A DNA stretch of 64,000 nucleotides from Candidatus Gastranaerophilales bacterium (GCA_944325185.1 CALUZA010000055.1:18305-82304); one strand, 5' to 3'. Counted from the first letter of the stretch, positions 15,910 to 25,795 are shown. Notes: generated by a model from the sequence alone, not told the origin. Program-made: numbers and translations.

Positions 15910-18900
15910 TTATTTAGCTTTTTTGTGTAACTTTATTATTGCAGGCAAGCTAATTGTGTAAAGTTCTTTTGGTGTAAGCATTTCTTTTAATATTTGATAA
16001 TTTTTAATGTTTGGGGTTTCGCTTGTAATTCCTAATTCTTTTTCTCTTGCTACGTTAAAGATATCACAATAGTATTGATTAAAAGCATTAATTGTTGCTT
16101 TATTGTTTTCTCCGAATTCATATACTGTTCTTACTGCATCTTTTGTGCTGTCATAAAGAGAAGACGAAACTGTTCTTTTGTCTTTAATTATATCGTAGAG
16201 CAAATGTTCATATTCTGCAATTCTATCCAGTTCTACTCCTCTGAATTGAAGTTCTGTATTTTGGTGAAATTGGTTAACAAGATTAAATTGTGCTGCAGTG
16301 TAGCCATTTGGCTTTACGCCTTCGCTTTCTTCAATTGTAGAACTTTTAACTTTGACTTCTCTATAAAATTTTGCGTTAGCTATTGGATCATATAGGTATT
16401 GTATTCCAAATTCATCTGTTAAAACTTGGTAAACCGTATTTCCGTTTAAGGTTTCAGTTAAAGTATCTTGATACCATTTTGCGTATGAATCTTGAAGCTG
16501 AGTTACTTGACTTTGAGTTAGGTAAGGTATTCCGTTTTCCCCGCTGTAGTTATTAATTTCGCCAAGTACAATGTCGCCGTTTTCAATACCTCTGGATAAA
16601 CTGTCGACAAAAGTTTGAGTTTGTTGTTCACTTAGTTCTTTTACTGCGGTTGGTTTGATTTCTTCAAACATTGTTTTTGTGGTTTCATCAATATTTATTC
16701 TTTTACCTTGTAAATAATTTATAAATAGTTCAGCATCTTCTTCAGTTGCAATTGTTTTTCCGGTAATTTCCAGACCGTTAATTTTCTCAGGTGTTAGAGT
16801 GGATGAATTGATTGTTATTCTAACTCCTTGACCATCGCCAATAAGACCTTTTGCATCCGTTAGAGTTTCAGGCATATCCGTTTCAAGACCCAGCATTTTA
16901 TTTCTGAGTTTACTATAAATAGATATTTCACTTTTTGCTCTTGCGCTTATTTTTCCGGAATCTGTTTCAGAAAAATAAGCGTTTTTTCCTTGTAATTCAA
17001 TTTGCGCTTCTCCTATGTAGCCTAATAATTCGCCGAGCTTTTTAAAAGTTTCTTCGGTATAATCTTCGCTTGATAATTCTTTTGCAAGTTCATGAGAAAA
17101 CTCTCTTAATATTTGATCTTTTTCGCCGCCTTCTATTATTTCTCTTGCTGCATTTAATCTATCTTGATCTATTTCTATCCCTTTTTTCTGGAATTCTGTT
17201 ATTGTTTTTTCCAGAGTTTTTTCGGAATACTCTCTTTCGAGTCTGATATCATCTATTGCTTTTTGTTGTGCAAGATAGGCGTCATATTCTTTGCTTGCAA
17301 CAAGCGCTTTATAACCTCTTATACCGCTTACTATGTCAATAAGCGCAGACAGTCCGTTTTCAAGCGGATTAAGTTCACCTGTAGTAATCCAATCTGCGCC
17401 AATTCCAAGGGCTAAATCTGCAGTTGCCTCTGCTCCTATAGATATTCCTTCGATTGCTTTTTGCGATAAGTTTGTATTAGTTTTTAAATACTCACCTGTA
17501 AATTTTCCAAATTGGTTTGCTTTCTGTCCTATACCAATACCTATTGCAATAAGAGCTATTTCGGTGCTTGTTTCAATTAACCATCCGCTTGCGTCATCTT
17601 TTTGCTCGTTGGTTAGCATGTTAATTGCATCAATTGAATTATCAAGTCCTGCTCCTGCAAGTGCCCCATAGCCAAATATCGGACATGCAAAACTTAACCC
17701 TATTGAGCCGAGTGAAACAATGGCAGATAATTTATCTGCATAGGTATCCATATCGTTTATATAGTCATTTAAAAGGTTTTGTAAGTCGCTATCTCCAAGA
17801 GTGTTTGAATATTGTGTTTGATAATTTTGATAGAGTTCTTCAAGGGTTAGTCCGTTTGTTTCTTTAAAAGAATTTTCATATCTTTTTGTTAAAATATTAT
17901 TATTTTCTACATCGCTATTTATTTGAAAAATTGTGTTTTCAAAAAATACTGCTATTTCGTTTTGCTTTGTGTATTCATCATATTCTTCATTTTGATATAG
18001 TTCTATTAATTGACTTGGATTATATGTAACTTCATAAAGTCCTGTTTCTTCGTTATATGTGGAAAATGAAGAAATTAAGCTTGGATTTTCTTTGTATGGT
18101 TCAATAGTAATTTTGTATTCTATCTCTCCTTCTTCATTAATTTTGGCTTCAATTGAATTTATTTTTCCTTGCGAATATATATCGTTTGTGATTATACCTT
18201 GTGTATCTTTGCTGTTTAAAATTGAATCATAGTAGTTATTGAACTCCTGAATTGCATATTCTGTATTATTGTTGTTAAGTTTTAGGAATTCTTCAAATGT
18301 TCCTTCTAAATTTTTTTTGCCCAGAGTTTGTTGTATATTTAACGCGGTCAAATATCCGCTATTTGCGCTTGAGTATAGATAAAGTGTTTGAATGTAGGTT
18401 TCTAGGTTTTCTGGGCTAAATTCAACTCCTGTCAGAAATTTATATAATTTGTTAAAGTCAGTGCTTTTTACTGTGTCATAATATCCGTCGTCTTGAATTA
18501 AATTTTCATCAATTTCATAACCATAATACAATGGTCCATAATTTTCTTTATCTTTAATTTCGCTTATGGCAATTGGTTCGGCTCCGCCTACAATTACTTG
18601 TAGTTCATTGTTTTCATTTTTTACAATTGAAATATCCGGATCATTTTCTCTTTTTGATATTGTTAAAAAATAGTTGAATTTTTCTATTGCTTCGTTTTCA
18701 TCTTCAAAATATTCAATAAAAGTATCTAGTTGCAGCAGTATATTTCCGTTGCTTTCCGTGTTTATTTTTCTTATAAATTCTTCTTTTAGTGTTGTTTCGC
18801 AGGTTTGTATATCGTTGTTTAGTGCGGCTGTTAGTATTTTTGTGGTGTTGAAATGGCTTTTGAATTCATCTTCCACCATTTCTCTTGTAATCCCTAGACC

Positions 18901-19305
18901 GGTTATTGATTTAAGTGCGTTATACACGTCGTCAATAGCACCTTCAGAATCCAGTTGGTTTGTATATTGAGAATATGTATTCTCAAATGCGGTATTTAGC
19001 TGGTCTATGGCTAAAACTTGTGCGTATTGTTCTTCTGTTAGATTTGTTTTTTGAGTATAATTTTGCGTGATTTCGGAAAGATATTCAAGTGAAATTGCAT
19101 CAGATTCATTCGCTGCAAAATCTTCTATAGAATGCGTTTCTATGGTGATTGGGCATATATCTTCAGTTGTTTTTTCATTATTTAATTCGCTAAAAATTGT
19201 TGTATCGTAATTGTTGGCAACAGATTGTACTGCAGCAAATTGTGCTTCTTTGGTATGAGTTAATTGTTTTGGGGTTATGTTTTCTTTTCCGATATTGTCT
19301 AACAT
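15910..19305 (-). CDS. Very large unrecognised protein with a glycine-rich hydrophobic core
   Basis: About 1131 residues from the ATG at 19305; a GTG three codons upstream is equally in frame. The first 540 residues are acidic, Asn/Glu/Thr-rich and mostly helical. Residues about 540-690 hold hydrophobic, glycine-rich segments such as LGSIGLSFACPIFGYGALAG, EIALIAIGIGIGQ and GISIGAEATADLALGIGADW. This pattern resembles the membrane-interacting linker of polymorphic toxins and other large secreted proteins. The C-terminal 440 residues are polar again, with no recognised catalytic motif. No signal peptide and no Shine-Dalgarno are seen; a hairpin overlaps the start region. An effector-like role is a guess. 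Confidence 0.6.
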   Translation of the reverse strand: MLDNIGKENITPKQLTHTKEAQFAAVQSVANNYDTTIFSELNNEKTTEDICPITIETHSIEDFAANESDAISLEYLSEITQNYTQKTNLTEEQYAQVLAIDQLNTAFENTYSQYTNQLDSEGAIDDVYNALKSITGLGITREMVEDEFKSHFNTTKILTAALNNDIQTCETTLKEEFIRKINTESNGNILLQLDTFIEYFEDENEAIEKFNYFLTISKRENDPDISIVKNENNELQVIVGGAEPIAISEIKDKENYGPLYYGYEIDENLIQDDGYYDTVKSTDFNKLYKFLTGVEFSPENLETYIQTLYLYSSANSGYLTALNIQQTLGKKNLEGTFEEFLKLNNNNTEYAIQEFNNYYDSILNSKDTQGIITNDIYSQGKINSIEAKINEEGEIEYKITIEPYKENPSLISSFSTYNEETGLYEVTYNPSQLIELYQNEEYDEYTKQNEIAVFFENTIFQINSDVENNNILTKRYENSFKETNGLTLEELYQNYQTQYSNTLGDSDLQNLLNDYINDMDTYADKLSAIVSLGSIGLSFACPIFGYGALAGAGLDNSIDAINMLTNEQKDDASGWLIETSTEIALIAIGIGIGQKANQFGKFTGEYLKTNTNLSQKAIEGISIGAEATADLALGIGADWITTGELNPLENGLSALIDIVSGIRGYKALVASKEYDAYLAQQKAIDDIRLEREYSEKTLEKTITEFQKKGIEIDQDRLNAAREIIEGGEKDQILREFSHELAKELSSEDYTEETFKKLGELLGYIGEAQIELQGKNAYFSETDSGKISARAKSEISIYSKLRNKMLGLETDMPETLTDAKGLIGDGQGVRITINSSTLTPEKINGLEITGKTIATEEDAELFINYLQGKRINIDETTKTMFEEIKPTAVKELSEQQTQTFVDSLSRGIENGDIVLGEINNYSGENGIPYLTQSQVTQLQDSYAKWYQDTLTETLNGNTVYQVLTDEFGIQYLYDPIANAKFYREVKVKSSTIEESEGVKPNGYTAAQFNLVNQFHQNTELQFRGVELDRIAEYEHLLYDIIKDKRTVSSSLYDSTKDAVRTVYEFGENNKATINAFNQYYCDIFNVAREKELGITSETPNIKNYQILKEMLTPKELYTISLPAIIKLHKKAK

Positions 19306-19310
19306 ACTAC

Positions 19311-19336
19311 GCACCGTACATTTCTGTATACGGCAC
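19311..19336. repeat. Inverted repeat at the start of the giant gene
   Basis: GCACCGTA (19311-19318) and TACGGCAC (19329-19336) are inverted copies except for two central positions that become G-U pairs in the minus-strand RNA. The loop is 10 bases. The GTG start candidate lies in the stem and the ATG lies 5 bases below it, so the structure could be a protein operator or a translation-blocking hairpin. Confidence 0.45.
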
Positions 19337-19378
19337 GTTTCAAGGTAATCTTTATGTTTTTTTGATTTTTGTTAAGAA

Positions 19379-19999
19379 TTATGAATTTTTTAAATTTTTA
19401 AAGTGATGTACTACGTATATTATTCCTAAAATCAGACAAATAATTATAATTAAAGCATCAAACTTATGCCAGATGTGTTTTAGAGTTTCGGTATTTTCTC
19501 CTAGTTTAACCCCTACATATACAAGAACATAACTCCAAACAAGAGATCCAAGGAATGTGAACGTAAAGAAAAATCTTTTTTTTGCTCTTAATATTCCGGC
19601 AGGTAGCGATATAAATGTTCTTACAACAGGAAGCATTCTGCATATAAAAAATGACCAATCTCCATATTTTTCAACCCATTTGTCTGCAATTTCAAGGTCG
19701 TGTTTTGAAACTAGAAAATATTTGCCATATTTTTCAATGAATTTTCTTCCCCCAAAATAACCAAGATAATATGATGGAATTGAACCCAGCACGCAGCCTA
19801 TAGCGCCGTATAGGGCCGCAGTATGAATTGAAAATGCGCCTTTTGTTACCATATATCCTGCAAACGGAAGTATTGCTTCTGAAGGTAATGGTATATTGCA
19901 GGATTCAATTGCCATTAAAAGAGCAACCCCCCAAGGTCCAAGCGTTGTAATAACATTCTGTATCCAGTTTATAACAGCTGATAGTATAGTATTAATCAT
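19379..19999 (-). CDS. DedA family membrane protein
   Basis: A 206-residue DedA/SNARE-associated membrane protein, a flippase family now tied to undecaprenyl phosphate or phospholipid recycling. The N-terminal re-entrant motif includes the acidic pair region ESCNIPLPSEAILPFAGY, and the G-D-W-SFFICRMLPVVRTFISLPAG segment holds the essential Arg residues. Four to five membrane helices are predicted, as is normal. AGAGGAG 6 bases before the ATG is the ribosome site. It is downstream of the pair of unknown membrane proteins but separated from them by a long inverted repeat, so it may be its own unit. Confidence 0.9.
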   Translation of the reverse strand: MINTILSAVINWIQNVITTLGPWGVALLMAIESCNIPLPSEAILPFAGYMVTKGAFSIHTAALYGAIGCVLGSIPSYYLGYFGGRKFIEKYGKYFLVSKHDLEIADKWVEKYGDWSFFICRMLPVVRTFISLPAGILRAKKRFFFTFTFLGSLVWSYVLVYVGVKLGENTETLKHIWHKFDALIIIICLILGIIYVVHHFKNLKNS

Positions 20000-20047
20000 A
20001 TTGACTCCTCTTTAATTATTTTTTATTTTACATTTTAAATGTGTAAA

Positions 20048-20094
20048 GTAAATCTCATGTTTTAAAATTGATACATTTAAAACATGAGATTTAC
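20048..20094. repeat. 19-bp perfect inverted repeat with 9-base loop
   Basis: The arms are 20048-20066 and 20076-20094, with a core TCTCATGTTTTAAA and its complement. The gap lies just after the stop of the 20110-21309 gene and before dedA, both leftward. A weak T-rich stretch follows on the minus strand, so it could be a terminator or an RNA stability element. Its perfect pairing in AT-rich DNA is unusual. A short palindrome ACATTT-T-AAATGT sits beside it at about 20031-20043. Confidence 0.6.
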
Positions 20095-20109
20095 GATTGT
20101 ATTACTAAA

Positions 20110-21309
20110 TTATTTTATGAAACCGCTAAATATTTTTACTTGTTGAGGAGTTAGCGACTTTTTGATTGATGAATTTGATGCACTGTTTATATTTATTTCT
20201 TGTTTTTTTTGTTCTTTTGCATTTGGATTTTTCTTTAAGTACTTTTTCTCAAGTCTTAATTGGTTTAATGCAGGTAACCCAAAACCAAGGTATACTACTT
20301 CAACTGCTAGAGCAATTGATTTTAATATTGCAGTTAGACCTTTTGCTTCTCTTACAAGAGTATTATCTTTATTTTTGAAGAAGTTAAACAGTACTTGTTT
20401 TGTATCTTCGTTAAGATTTGCTTCGGTGAATGCTTCATAGCCTTTTTCTTTTATTTCTTCAAATGCGCCTTTTATTCTTTCGGCGTTGGTTATTTTTTCA
20501 TTAAACTCTTGTGTGAATTTGCCGTCAGGATTTGCCATTCTTGTTGCTTGAGCATATAGACCTTCAATCTTATCTGCGCCACTCTTGCCATTACCTTCAA
20601 GAAGTATTTTTTGTTCATTTATTATCGAATCAATAATTTTATTAAATACTTTTTTGTGGTCTCCGCCTTGAGAATCTATTTCGTCAATTAATTTTCTTAT
20701 GTCTTTAATAGATGAGAAACCTGAATATTTGGATATAAATTCATCATTATTAAGTGCATAAACACCACCGGTTGGATGTATAGTGCTTAAAACATTCTTT
20801 CCTATAGTTTTTAGTTTTTGCAAAGGACTGGATATAAATTCTTTCCCTTTTTCTATTATACCTTTGAAACCTGATTCTGTTGTATCGAAAAGCTTTTCAT
20901 AAGGTTTATTTGTCATAGGTATGCCCTTAAGTTTTGTTGCTAAACTTGCAATTAATGAATTTGCGGATTTAAGTGCAAATAGCATAATAAGAACTGTTTG
21001 ACAATCTCTGAAGAGAATTTCTGTTATTTCGTCTTTTGTTGCTTCTTTGTTATCCGGGTTTCTTTTTGCAGCTGTTAAAACTCTCGGAACTATAACCGTA
21101 CCTACCATTAACGCTGCAAGTGAAATAAACGGATTGTTTGAACCTGTAGGTTCAATTGTTCTTAGCGCTCTTGATATAAATGTATCTTTATCCGGAGCTT
21201 TTTGAACTGCACTATCAAGAGATTCTCCTATTTTTGTGCAGACTTTTCCTAAATTACTTGAGATTCCTTGAGCAAAATTACTGGAGGCTATTTTATTAAT
21301 GAATGACAT
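20110..21309 (-). CDS. Unrecognised membrane-associated protein, pair member 2
   Basis: 399 residues with hydrophobic segments near 60-77 (PFISLAALMVGTVIVPRVL), 100-120 (TVLIMLFALKSANSLIASLA) and 325-345 (SIALAVEVVYLGFGLPALN), and long charged helices in between. The extreme C terminus is basic and Asn/Ser-rich, ending KIFSGFIK. Its ATG overlaps the stop of the upstream gene by 1 base (TAATG) with GGAGG ahead, so translation is coupled. The two products probably act together at the membrane. I do not recognise a family and assign no function. Confidence 0.6.
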   Translation of the reverse strand: MSFINKIASSNFAQGISSNLGKVCTKIGESLDSAVQKAPDKDTFISRALRTIEPTGSNNPFISLAALMVGTVIVPRVLTAAKRNPDNKEATKDEITEILFRDCQTVLIMLFALKSANSLIASLATKLKGIPMTNKPYEKLFDTTESGFKGIIEKGKEFISSPLQKLKTIGKNVLSTIHPTGGVYALNNDEFISKYSGFSSIKDIRKLIDEIDSQGGDHKKVFNKIIDSIINEQKILLEGNGKSGADKIEGLYAQATRMANPDGKFTQEFNEKITNAERIKGAFEEIKEKGYEAFTEANLNEDTKQVLFNFFKNKDNTLVREAKGLTAILKSIALAVEVVYLGFGLPALNQLRLEKKYLKKNPNAKEQKKQEININSASNSSIKKSLTPQQVKIFSGFIK

Positions 21310-22322
21310 TATTTAACCTCCTTTTCTTTTTTTTCATTTTTGTCTGCTTCTTTATAAATGGCAGTTGCATTTGGATTGACACCGCCTGAAGCCCAAGTGT
21401 AAATTTTAGGTATAAATGACATCAATACGCCTGTAATAGCAAACATTGATGCAAATGTAAGTACACGTTTTCCAAGGAAGGAAGTTTTGAAGCTTTGTAT
21501 ATTATTTTGTGTTGCTTCCCAAATGCCGTTTTTGCCGTATTTTTTAGAGAAGTCTTGAGCATAAGCAACGATGTAATCTGCATAATTTTTGAAGTTTGTA
21601 CTTCCTGTTTTATATTCATTTATAGAATATTTAGCTTGAGTAAAGTCTGTATCTTTGTAGTTGTCCTTTAACCTTTTTACTATTTCTTCAAATTTATCTT
21701 GAAGTTGTGTCATTGCTTCTGATGCTCTTGTTTTTGCAAGTTTTTTACCTGTCTTTTTGAGCAATTCTTTGTTATCTAAAATATCAGCATTGTTTTTGTA
21801 GTTTTTAAATGCATCGAATAGAGCATTTATATCTAATTCACTAGCTTCTTTACCTGATGTTTTTACAATTAAATCTTTTAATACATTCTTTATGAAGTCA
21901 TCTTCTTTTAATACTTCATTTTGTGCTCTGGTTTGTTTTAATATGTATGATAAGTTAAAGATGTTTTCTGTGTGAGTATCTACTGTTTTACCTGCTTTTT
22001 TAGCCAAAGCAAGTACAACAATAGGAGTAACGCACATTGTAGGACCTGTTAAAAATTCTCTTATTGCTTCTTGTAAAAGCGCAGGAATATTTATTTCACC
22101 TGTATATTTGTATCCTGCCATAGCACCTTTGTATGTTCTTGGAAAGTTTGTGCCGAACATATCTTCAACTGTAAACTGTAAAGCTCTTCCGCCATTGTCT
22201 ACAAATTGCCAAAAATTAATAAGTGTGTCTACTCCACCCTTAAATGACGCTTGTTTTTTGTTTGTATTATTGTTATTGTCTACGTTATTTCTATTATTCG
22301 TGTTATTAATGGCTGAAATTCT
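21309..22322 (-). CDS. Unrecognised F-x-G-type membrane-associated protein, pair member 1
   Basis: With the GTG at 22322 the product starts MRISAINN and has 337 residues. AAAGGAGG lies 10 bases before this GTG, which excludes the ATG ten codons upstream because that start would place the ribosome site inside the gene. The first 30 residues are an Asn-rich linker ending in QASFKGGVD. The segment LQEAIREFLTGP and the C-terminal SFIPKIYTWA recur, slightly changed, in the product of 36682-38022 (VREKAIEEFGTGA and LQPKINIWL), so the two are paralogs. Hydrophobic segments are at about 100-115 and 290-310. Function unknown. Confidence 0.6.
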   Translation of the reverse strand, partial: RISAINNTNNRNNVDNNNNTNKKQASFKGGVDTLINFWQFVDNGGRALQFTVEDMFGTNFPRTYKGAMAGYKYTGEINIPALLQEAIREFLTGPTMCVTPIVVLALAKKAGKTVDTHTENIFNLSYILKQTRAQNEVLKEDDFIKNVLKDLIVKTSGKEASELDINALFDAFKNYKNNADILDNKELLKKTGKKLAKTRASEAMTQLQDKFEEIVKRLKDNYKDTDFTQAKYSINEYKTGSTNFKNYADYIVAYAQDFSKKYGKNGIWEATQNNIQSFKTSFLGKRVLTFASMFAITGVLMSFIPKIYTWASGGVNPNATAIYKEADKNEKKEKEVK

Positions 22323-22628
22323 CACTAAGCCTTTTCCTCCTTTAGAACACAAAATGTTAAAAACCTGTGAAAAAGTTTTTTTGCTATTTTTTTAAAAAAT
22401 ATTTTAAATTCTTAACAATACAGAATTATAGGCGCAAGTTTTATAATATCACATTTTTATAAAATGTAAATAATACACTTTAAAAAATATTAATAAAATT
22501 AACATAGCTATTTGTCGGATTTTTTTTATTTATATAAAAAAGACACTTGGAATATGTTTAGTATAAGAAAAACAATATTTTTTATGATTTTGAATTATGT
22601 TATGGTTGTGATTATTTTGTCTATGATT
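22323..22628. other. 306-base intergenic region between two leftward genes
   Basis: No gene is seen. TATAAT at 22430-22425 on the minus strand is a candidate -10 for the gene ending its leader at 22322, giving about 95 bases of 5' leader. A 7-bp AT palindrome ACATTTT-TAT-AAAATGT lies near 22452-22468. No terminator for ribF's neighbour and no conserved RNA fold was recognised. Confidence 0.4.
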
Positions 22629-23552
22629 TTACTTCATTAACCTTGCCCACTTTTCAAAAGCACTGTAGTCTTTTTGAAGTTGTGTTTTCAAAACTCTTAT
22701 GTTGCCAAAATTTTCTTCGTCACGTATTTTTTTAACAAATACAACATTAATAATTTTCCCATATATGTTTTCATCAAAATCATATATGTGGGCTTCTAAA
22801 ATTTCATTTTTCCCGTCCGATAAGGTTGGTTTTGTTCCCCATGAAATCAAAGCGGGGTTCATTTTTGATTCTGCCTGCACAAAGCCATAATATACTCCGT
22901 ATGGAAGTTTTATCATGCTGTTTGGCCAAACTAAATTAGCTGTAGGATAGCCCAAAATCCTTGCGGTTTTGTCTCCTTTTATAACAGAGTTTCTGACAGA
23001 GAAATATCTTCCTAAAAGCGCATGGACGGCATTAAGATGACCATATCGAATTCTTTTTCTGATTTCAGTTGAGCTGACTTTTTCTTTATCTTTATATTTG
23101 TATTCAGGAACAACAATGCATTCATAGTTGTAATTAGTTGAATAATCTTTTAAAAATTCGGGATTTCCGCTTTTTTCTTTTCCAAAAGTGTGATTATACC
23201 CGACAACAATAATTTCAGGTTCAAAATTAGAAATTAAAACTTTTTCAAGATAATCATGCGCACTAAGGTCCTTATATTGCTCAAAATTTAATTCATAAAG
23301 ATAATCTATTCCAAGTGATGACATGATTAATTCTTTATCTTTAAAGCTTTGAATTGCAGGAACTTTTTTTGAACTAAAATAATTTGCCGGATTTTCATCA
23401 AATGTAACTACGGCAGATTTAATACCTTTTAGTCTTGCTTGTTGAACGAGCGTATTTAAAATTTTCTTATGACCAATGTGCACACCATCAAAAAAACCTA
23501 ATGCCAAAGCAAGTTTTTTATTACTTTCGGTTATTTCATGAAAAATTTTCAT
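22629..23552 (-). CDS. ribF: Bifunctional riboflavin kinase / FAD synthetase
   Basis: RibF makes FMN from riboflavin and then FAD. The N-terminal nucleotidyltransferase domain shows LGFFDGVHIGHKKIL (16-30), GYNHTFGKEKSGN and SSTEIRKRI. The C-terminal kinase domain has GDKTARILGYPTANL and the N-E-I-LEAHIYDFD segment with the catalytic Glu. Length of 307 is standard. The ATG overlaps the relA stop by 4 bases (ATGA), so it is translated from the relA message. The pairing of relA with ribF is unusual, with no clear functional reason. Confidence 0.93.
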   Translation of the reverse strand: MKIFHEITESNKKLALALGFFDGVHIGHKKILNTLVQQARLKGIKSAVVTFDENPANYFSSKKVPAIQSFKDKELIMSSLGIDYLYELNFEQYKDLSAHDYLEKVLISNFEPEIIVVGYNHTFGKEKSGNPEFLKDYSTNYNYECIVVPEYKYKDKEKVSSTEIRKRIRYGHLNAVHALLGRYFSVRNSVIKGDKTARILGYPTANLVWPNSMIKLPYGVYYGFVQAESKMNPALISWGTKPTLSDGKNEILEAHIYDFDENIYGKIINVVFVKKIRDEENFGNIRVLKTQLQKDYSAFEKWARLMK

Positions 23553-25789
23553 TTGTTTTTCTGATCCTTATTGGAGGTGTTTTTATATTTGTTTTTCTTT
23601 TTTGTATTTTTAGGCTGATTTAGATTTTCTTTTTGTTGCAACCTTCTTACAGAATATACATCATTAATAGATTGTATTGCAAGAATTACTTTTTTCAAAG
23701 TTTCTATACTATCCAGCTCAAATCCTAAATCAATTATACCGAACTTTCTGCCTTTTAAATATGTATTAGAATAAATTATATTAATTCCTAAATCACCTGT
23801 TTTCATTAAAACATCACGTAATATCCCTACCCTATCAAGACACTCTATTCTTATGTGTGCCATATAAGTAGATTTTGTCGTGCCTTCTGCCCATTTGATA
23901 TCTATCATTCTTTCGGGTTCAATGTTATATAAACATTTGCAGTCAAGTCTATGGACACTTACACCTTTTGATTTTGTTACAACTCCTATTATTGGTTCTC
24001 CGGGGATTGGTGAACAGCATTTTGCTAATGACCATAAAAGCCCCTCTAATCCTATAATGTCATTTTTTTTGCTTTTATGTTTTCTTGTTTGAGCATTTTG
24101 TCCTTGGCTTGCCGCTAATTCTTCATTTGTTTTTGGTGCTTCATATTTTTTTAGTGTGTTTAAAACCTTGTGAATTGTTGTTTCGCCGTATCCTAGGGCT
24201 GCAAATAAATCTTCGGAGCTTTTGTAATTCATTTCGCGTGCAGCTTTTTCAATTAGCCCCGCTTTTGAAAATTCATCAAAACATGCTTTTGTAAGTTCTA
24301 TTTCAAGATTTGTTTTGCCAAGTTGAATGTTATCTTCTCTGTTGAATTTTTTAAACCATTGTCTTATTTTTGAGCTTGCATTTTTAGTAACTACAAAATT
24401 CAACCAGTCTATTTTTGGCATAAATTGTTTTGATGTTAAAATTTCAACTATATCGCCGTTTTTTAGTTTTGTATCAAGTTGTGCTATTCTTCCGTTAATT
24501 AATGCTCCAACTGTTCTGTGCCCGACTTCTGTATGTATTCTATATGCAAAATCTACAGGAGTTGAATTTTGCGGTAAATCAAATACATCACCGTTTGGAG
24601 TAAAGACAAAAACCTGATTGGTAAAAAGGTCAAATTTAACACTTTCTACAAAATCTTTAGCGTCAGTTGAGTCTTTATCTAACTCCATAACTTTTCTCAT
24701 CCATGAGAATTGCATATCTTGCTTATTATTTGCTTTAATTGAGCCGGATTCTTTATAGCGCCAATGTGCTGCAACCCCGTATTCTGCAACTTCATGCATT
24801 TTATGTGTTCTTATTTGTATTTCAACAGGTTTATTTTTTGCTCCTATCACAGATGTGTGTAAAGAACGATACATATTACCTTTTGGCATTGCTATGTAGT
24901 CTTTAAATCTTCCGGGGATTGGTTTAAATAGTTGATGAATTATACCTAAAACTTGATAACATTCTGCTTCTGTATCAACTATTACTCTTACTGCTGTGAC
25001 ATCATAAAGTTGGTCAAATGAAACATTTTGACGTTGCATTTTGTTATAAATGCTGTAATAGTGTTTTGCTCTACCTTTTATTGTTGCTTTGATTTTGTGC
25101 TTTTCAAGCTCTTTTTTGATAATTTCTATTAATGAATTAACCGTAGAATCCCGCATTGCCTTTGTTTCTGCAACAAGTTTTGCAATTTCGTAATATTTTT
25201 CGGGATATAAATATCTTAGGGATAAATCTTCAAGTTCTGCTTTTATTTTCCCCATCCCTAATCTGTTTGCAAGTGGTGCAAATATATCAAGAGTTTCTTG
25301 AGCAATTTTTTTTTGCTTTGCCGATGCCATAAATGACAATGTGCGCATATTGTGTAATCTGTCAGCAAGCTTTAAAACAACAATACGTATATCTTGTGCC
25401 ATTGCTATAAACATACGTCTAAAATTTTCTGCTTGTCTTTCTTCCTTGGATTTAAATTGATATTTTCCAAGCTTTGTAACCCCTTGAACAAGGTTAACAA
25501 CATCTGAGCCGAATTTTTCTTCCATTTGTTCAGGGGTTGTTTCTGTATCTTCAAGTACGTCGTGCAAAAAAGCGGCAATAATTGTATTTTTATCAAGTTT
25601 TAGGTCAACAAGAATTTTAGCAACTTCAACCGGATGAACTATATATGGTTCTTGAGATATTCTATATTGTCCTTCATGAAGCTCTTTTGCCCAGTTGTAT
25701 GCAGATTCTATTTGCTCAATATCTTCCGGTTTTCTTTTTTGCTTAATTAATTGTTCTTTTATTTCATCAAATTTTTCTTGATAATCCAT
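23549..25789 (-). CDS. relA: Bifunctional (p)ppGpp synthetase/hydrolase
   Basis: A long RelA/SpoT homolog, 746 residues from MDYQEKFDE. It has an HD hydrolase domain (FLHDVLEDT and the later RLHNMRTL), a synthetase domain (region with AVRVIVDT and GRFKDYIAMPKGNMYRSLHT), a TGS domain (VFVFTPNGDVFDLP) and a C-terminal ACT domain. Both catalytic halves look intact, so it should make and remove the stringent-response alarmone. The frame extends 28 codons further to 25873, overlapping the divergent DUF167 gene. The perfect TATAAT 6 bases before the 25789 ATG argues for the shorter start and a leaderless mRNA. Confidence 0.93.
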   Translation of the reverse strand: MDYQEKFDEIKEQLIKQKRKPEDIEQIESAYNWAKELHEGQYRISQEPYIVHPVEVAKILVDLKLDKNTIIAAFLHDVLEDTETTPEQMEEKFGSDVVNLVQGVTKLGKYQFKSKEERQAENFRRMFIAMAQDIRIVVLKLADRLHNMRTLSFMASAKQKKIAQETLDIFAPLANRLGMGKIKAELEDLSLRYLYPEKYYEIAKLVAETKAMRDSTVNSLIEIIKKELEKHKIKATIKGRAKHYYSIYNKMQRQNVSFDQLYDVTAVRVIVDTEAECYQVLGIIHQLFKPIPGRFKDYIAMPKGNMYRSLHTSVIGAKNKPVEIQIRTHKMHEVAEYGVAAHWRYKESGSIKANNKQDMQFSWMRKVMELDKDSTDAKDFVESVKFDLFTNQVFVFTPNGDVFDLPQNSTPVDFAYRIHTEVGHRTVGALINGRIAQLDTKLKNGDIVEILTSKQFMPKIDWLNFVVTKNASSKIRQWFKKFNREDNIQLGKTNLEIELTKACFDEFSKAGLIEKAAREMNYKSSEDLFAALGYGETTIHKVLNTLKKYEAPKTNEELAASQGQNAQTRKHKSKKNDIIGLEGLLWSLAKCCSPIPGEPIIGVVTKSKGVSVHRLDCKCLYNIEPERMIDIKWAEGTTKSTYMAHIRIECLDRVGILRDVLMKTGDLGINIIYSNTYLKGRKFGIIDLGFELDSIETLKKVILAIQSINDVYSVRRLQQKENLNQPKNTKKKNKYKNTSNKDQKNK

Positions 25790-25795
25790 TTCTAC

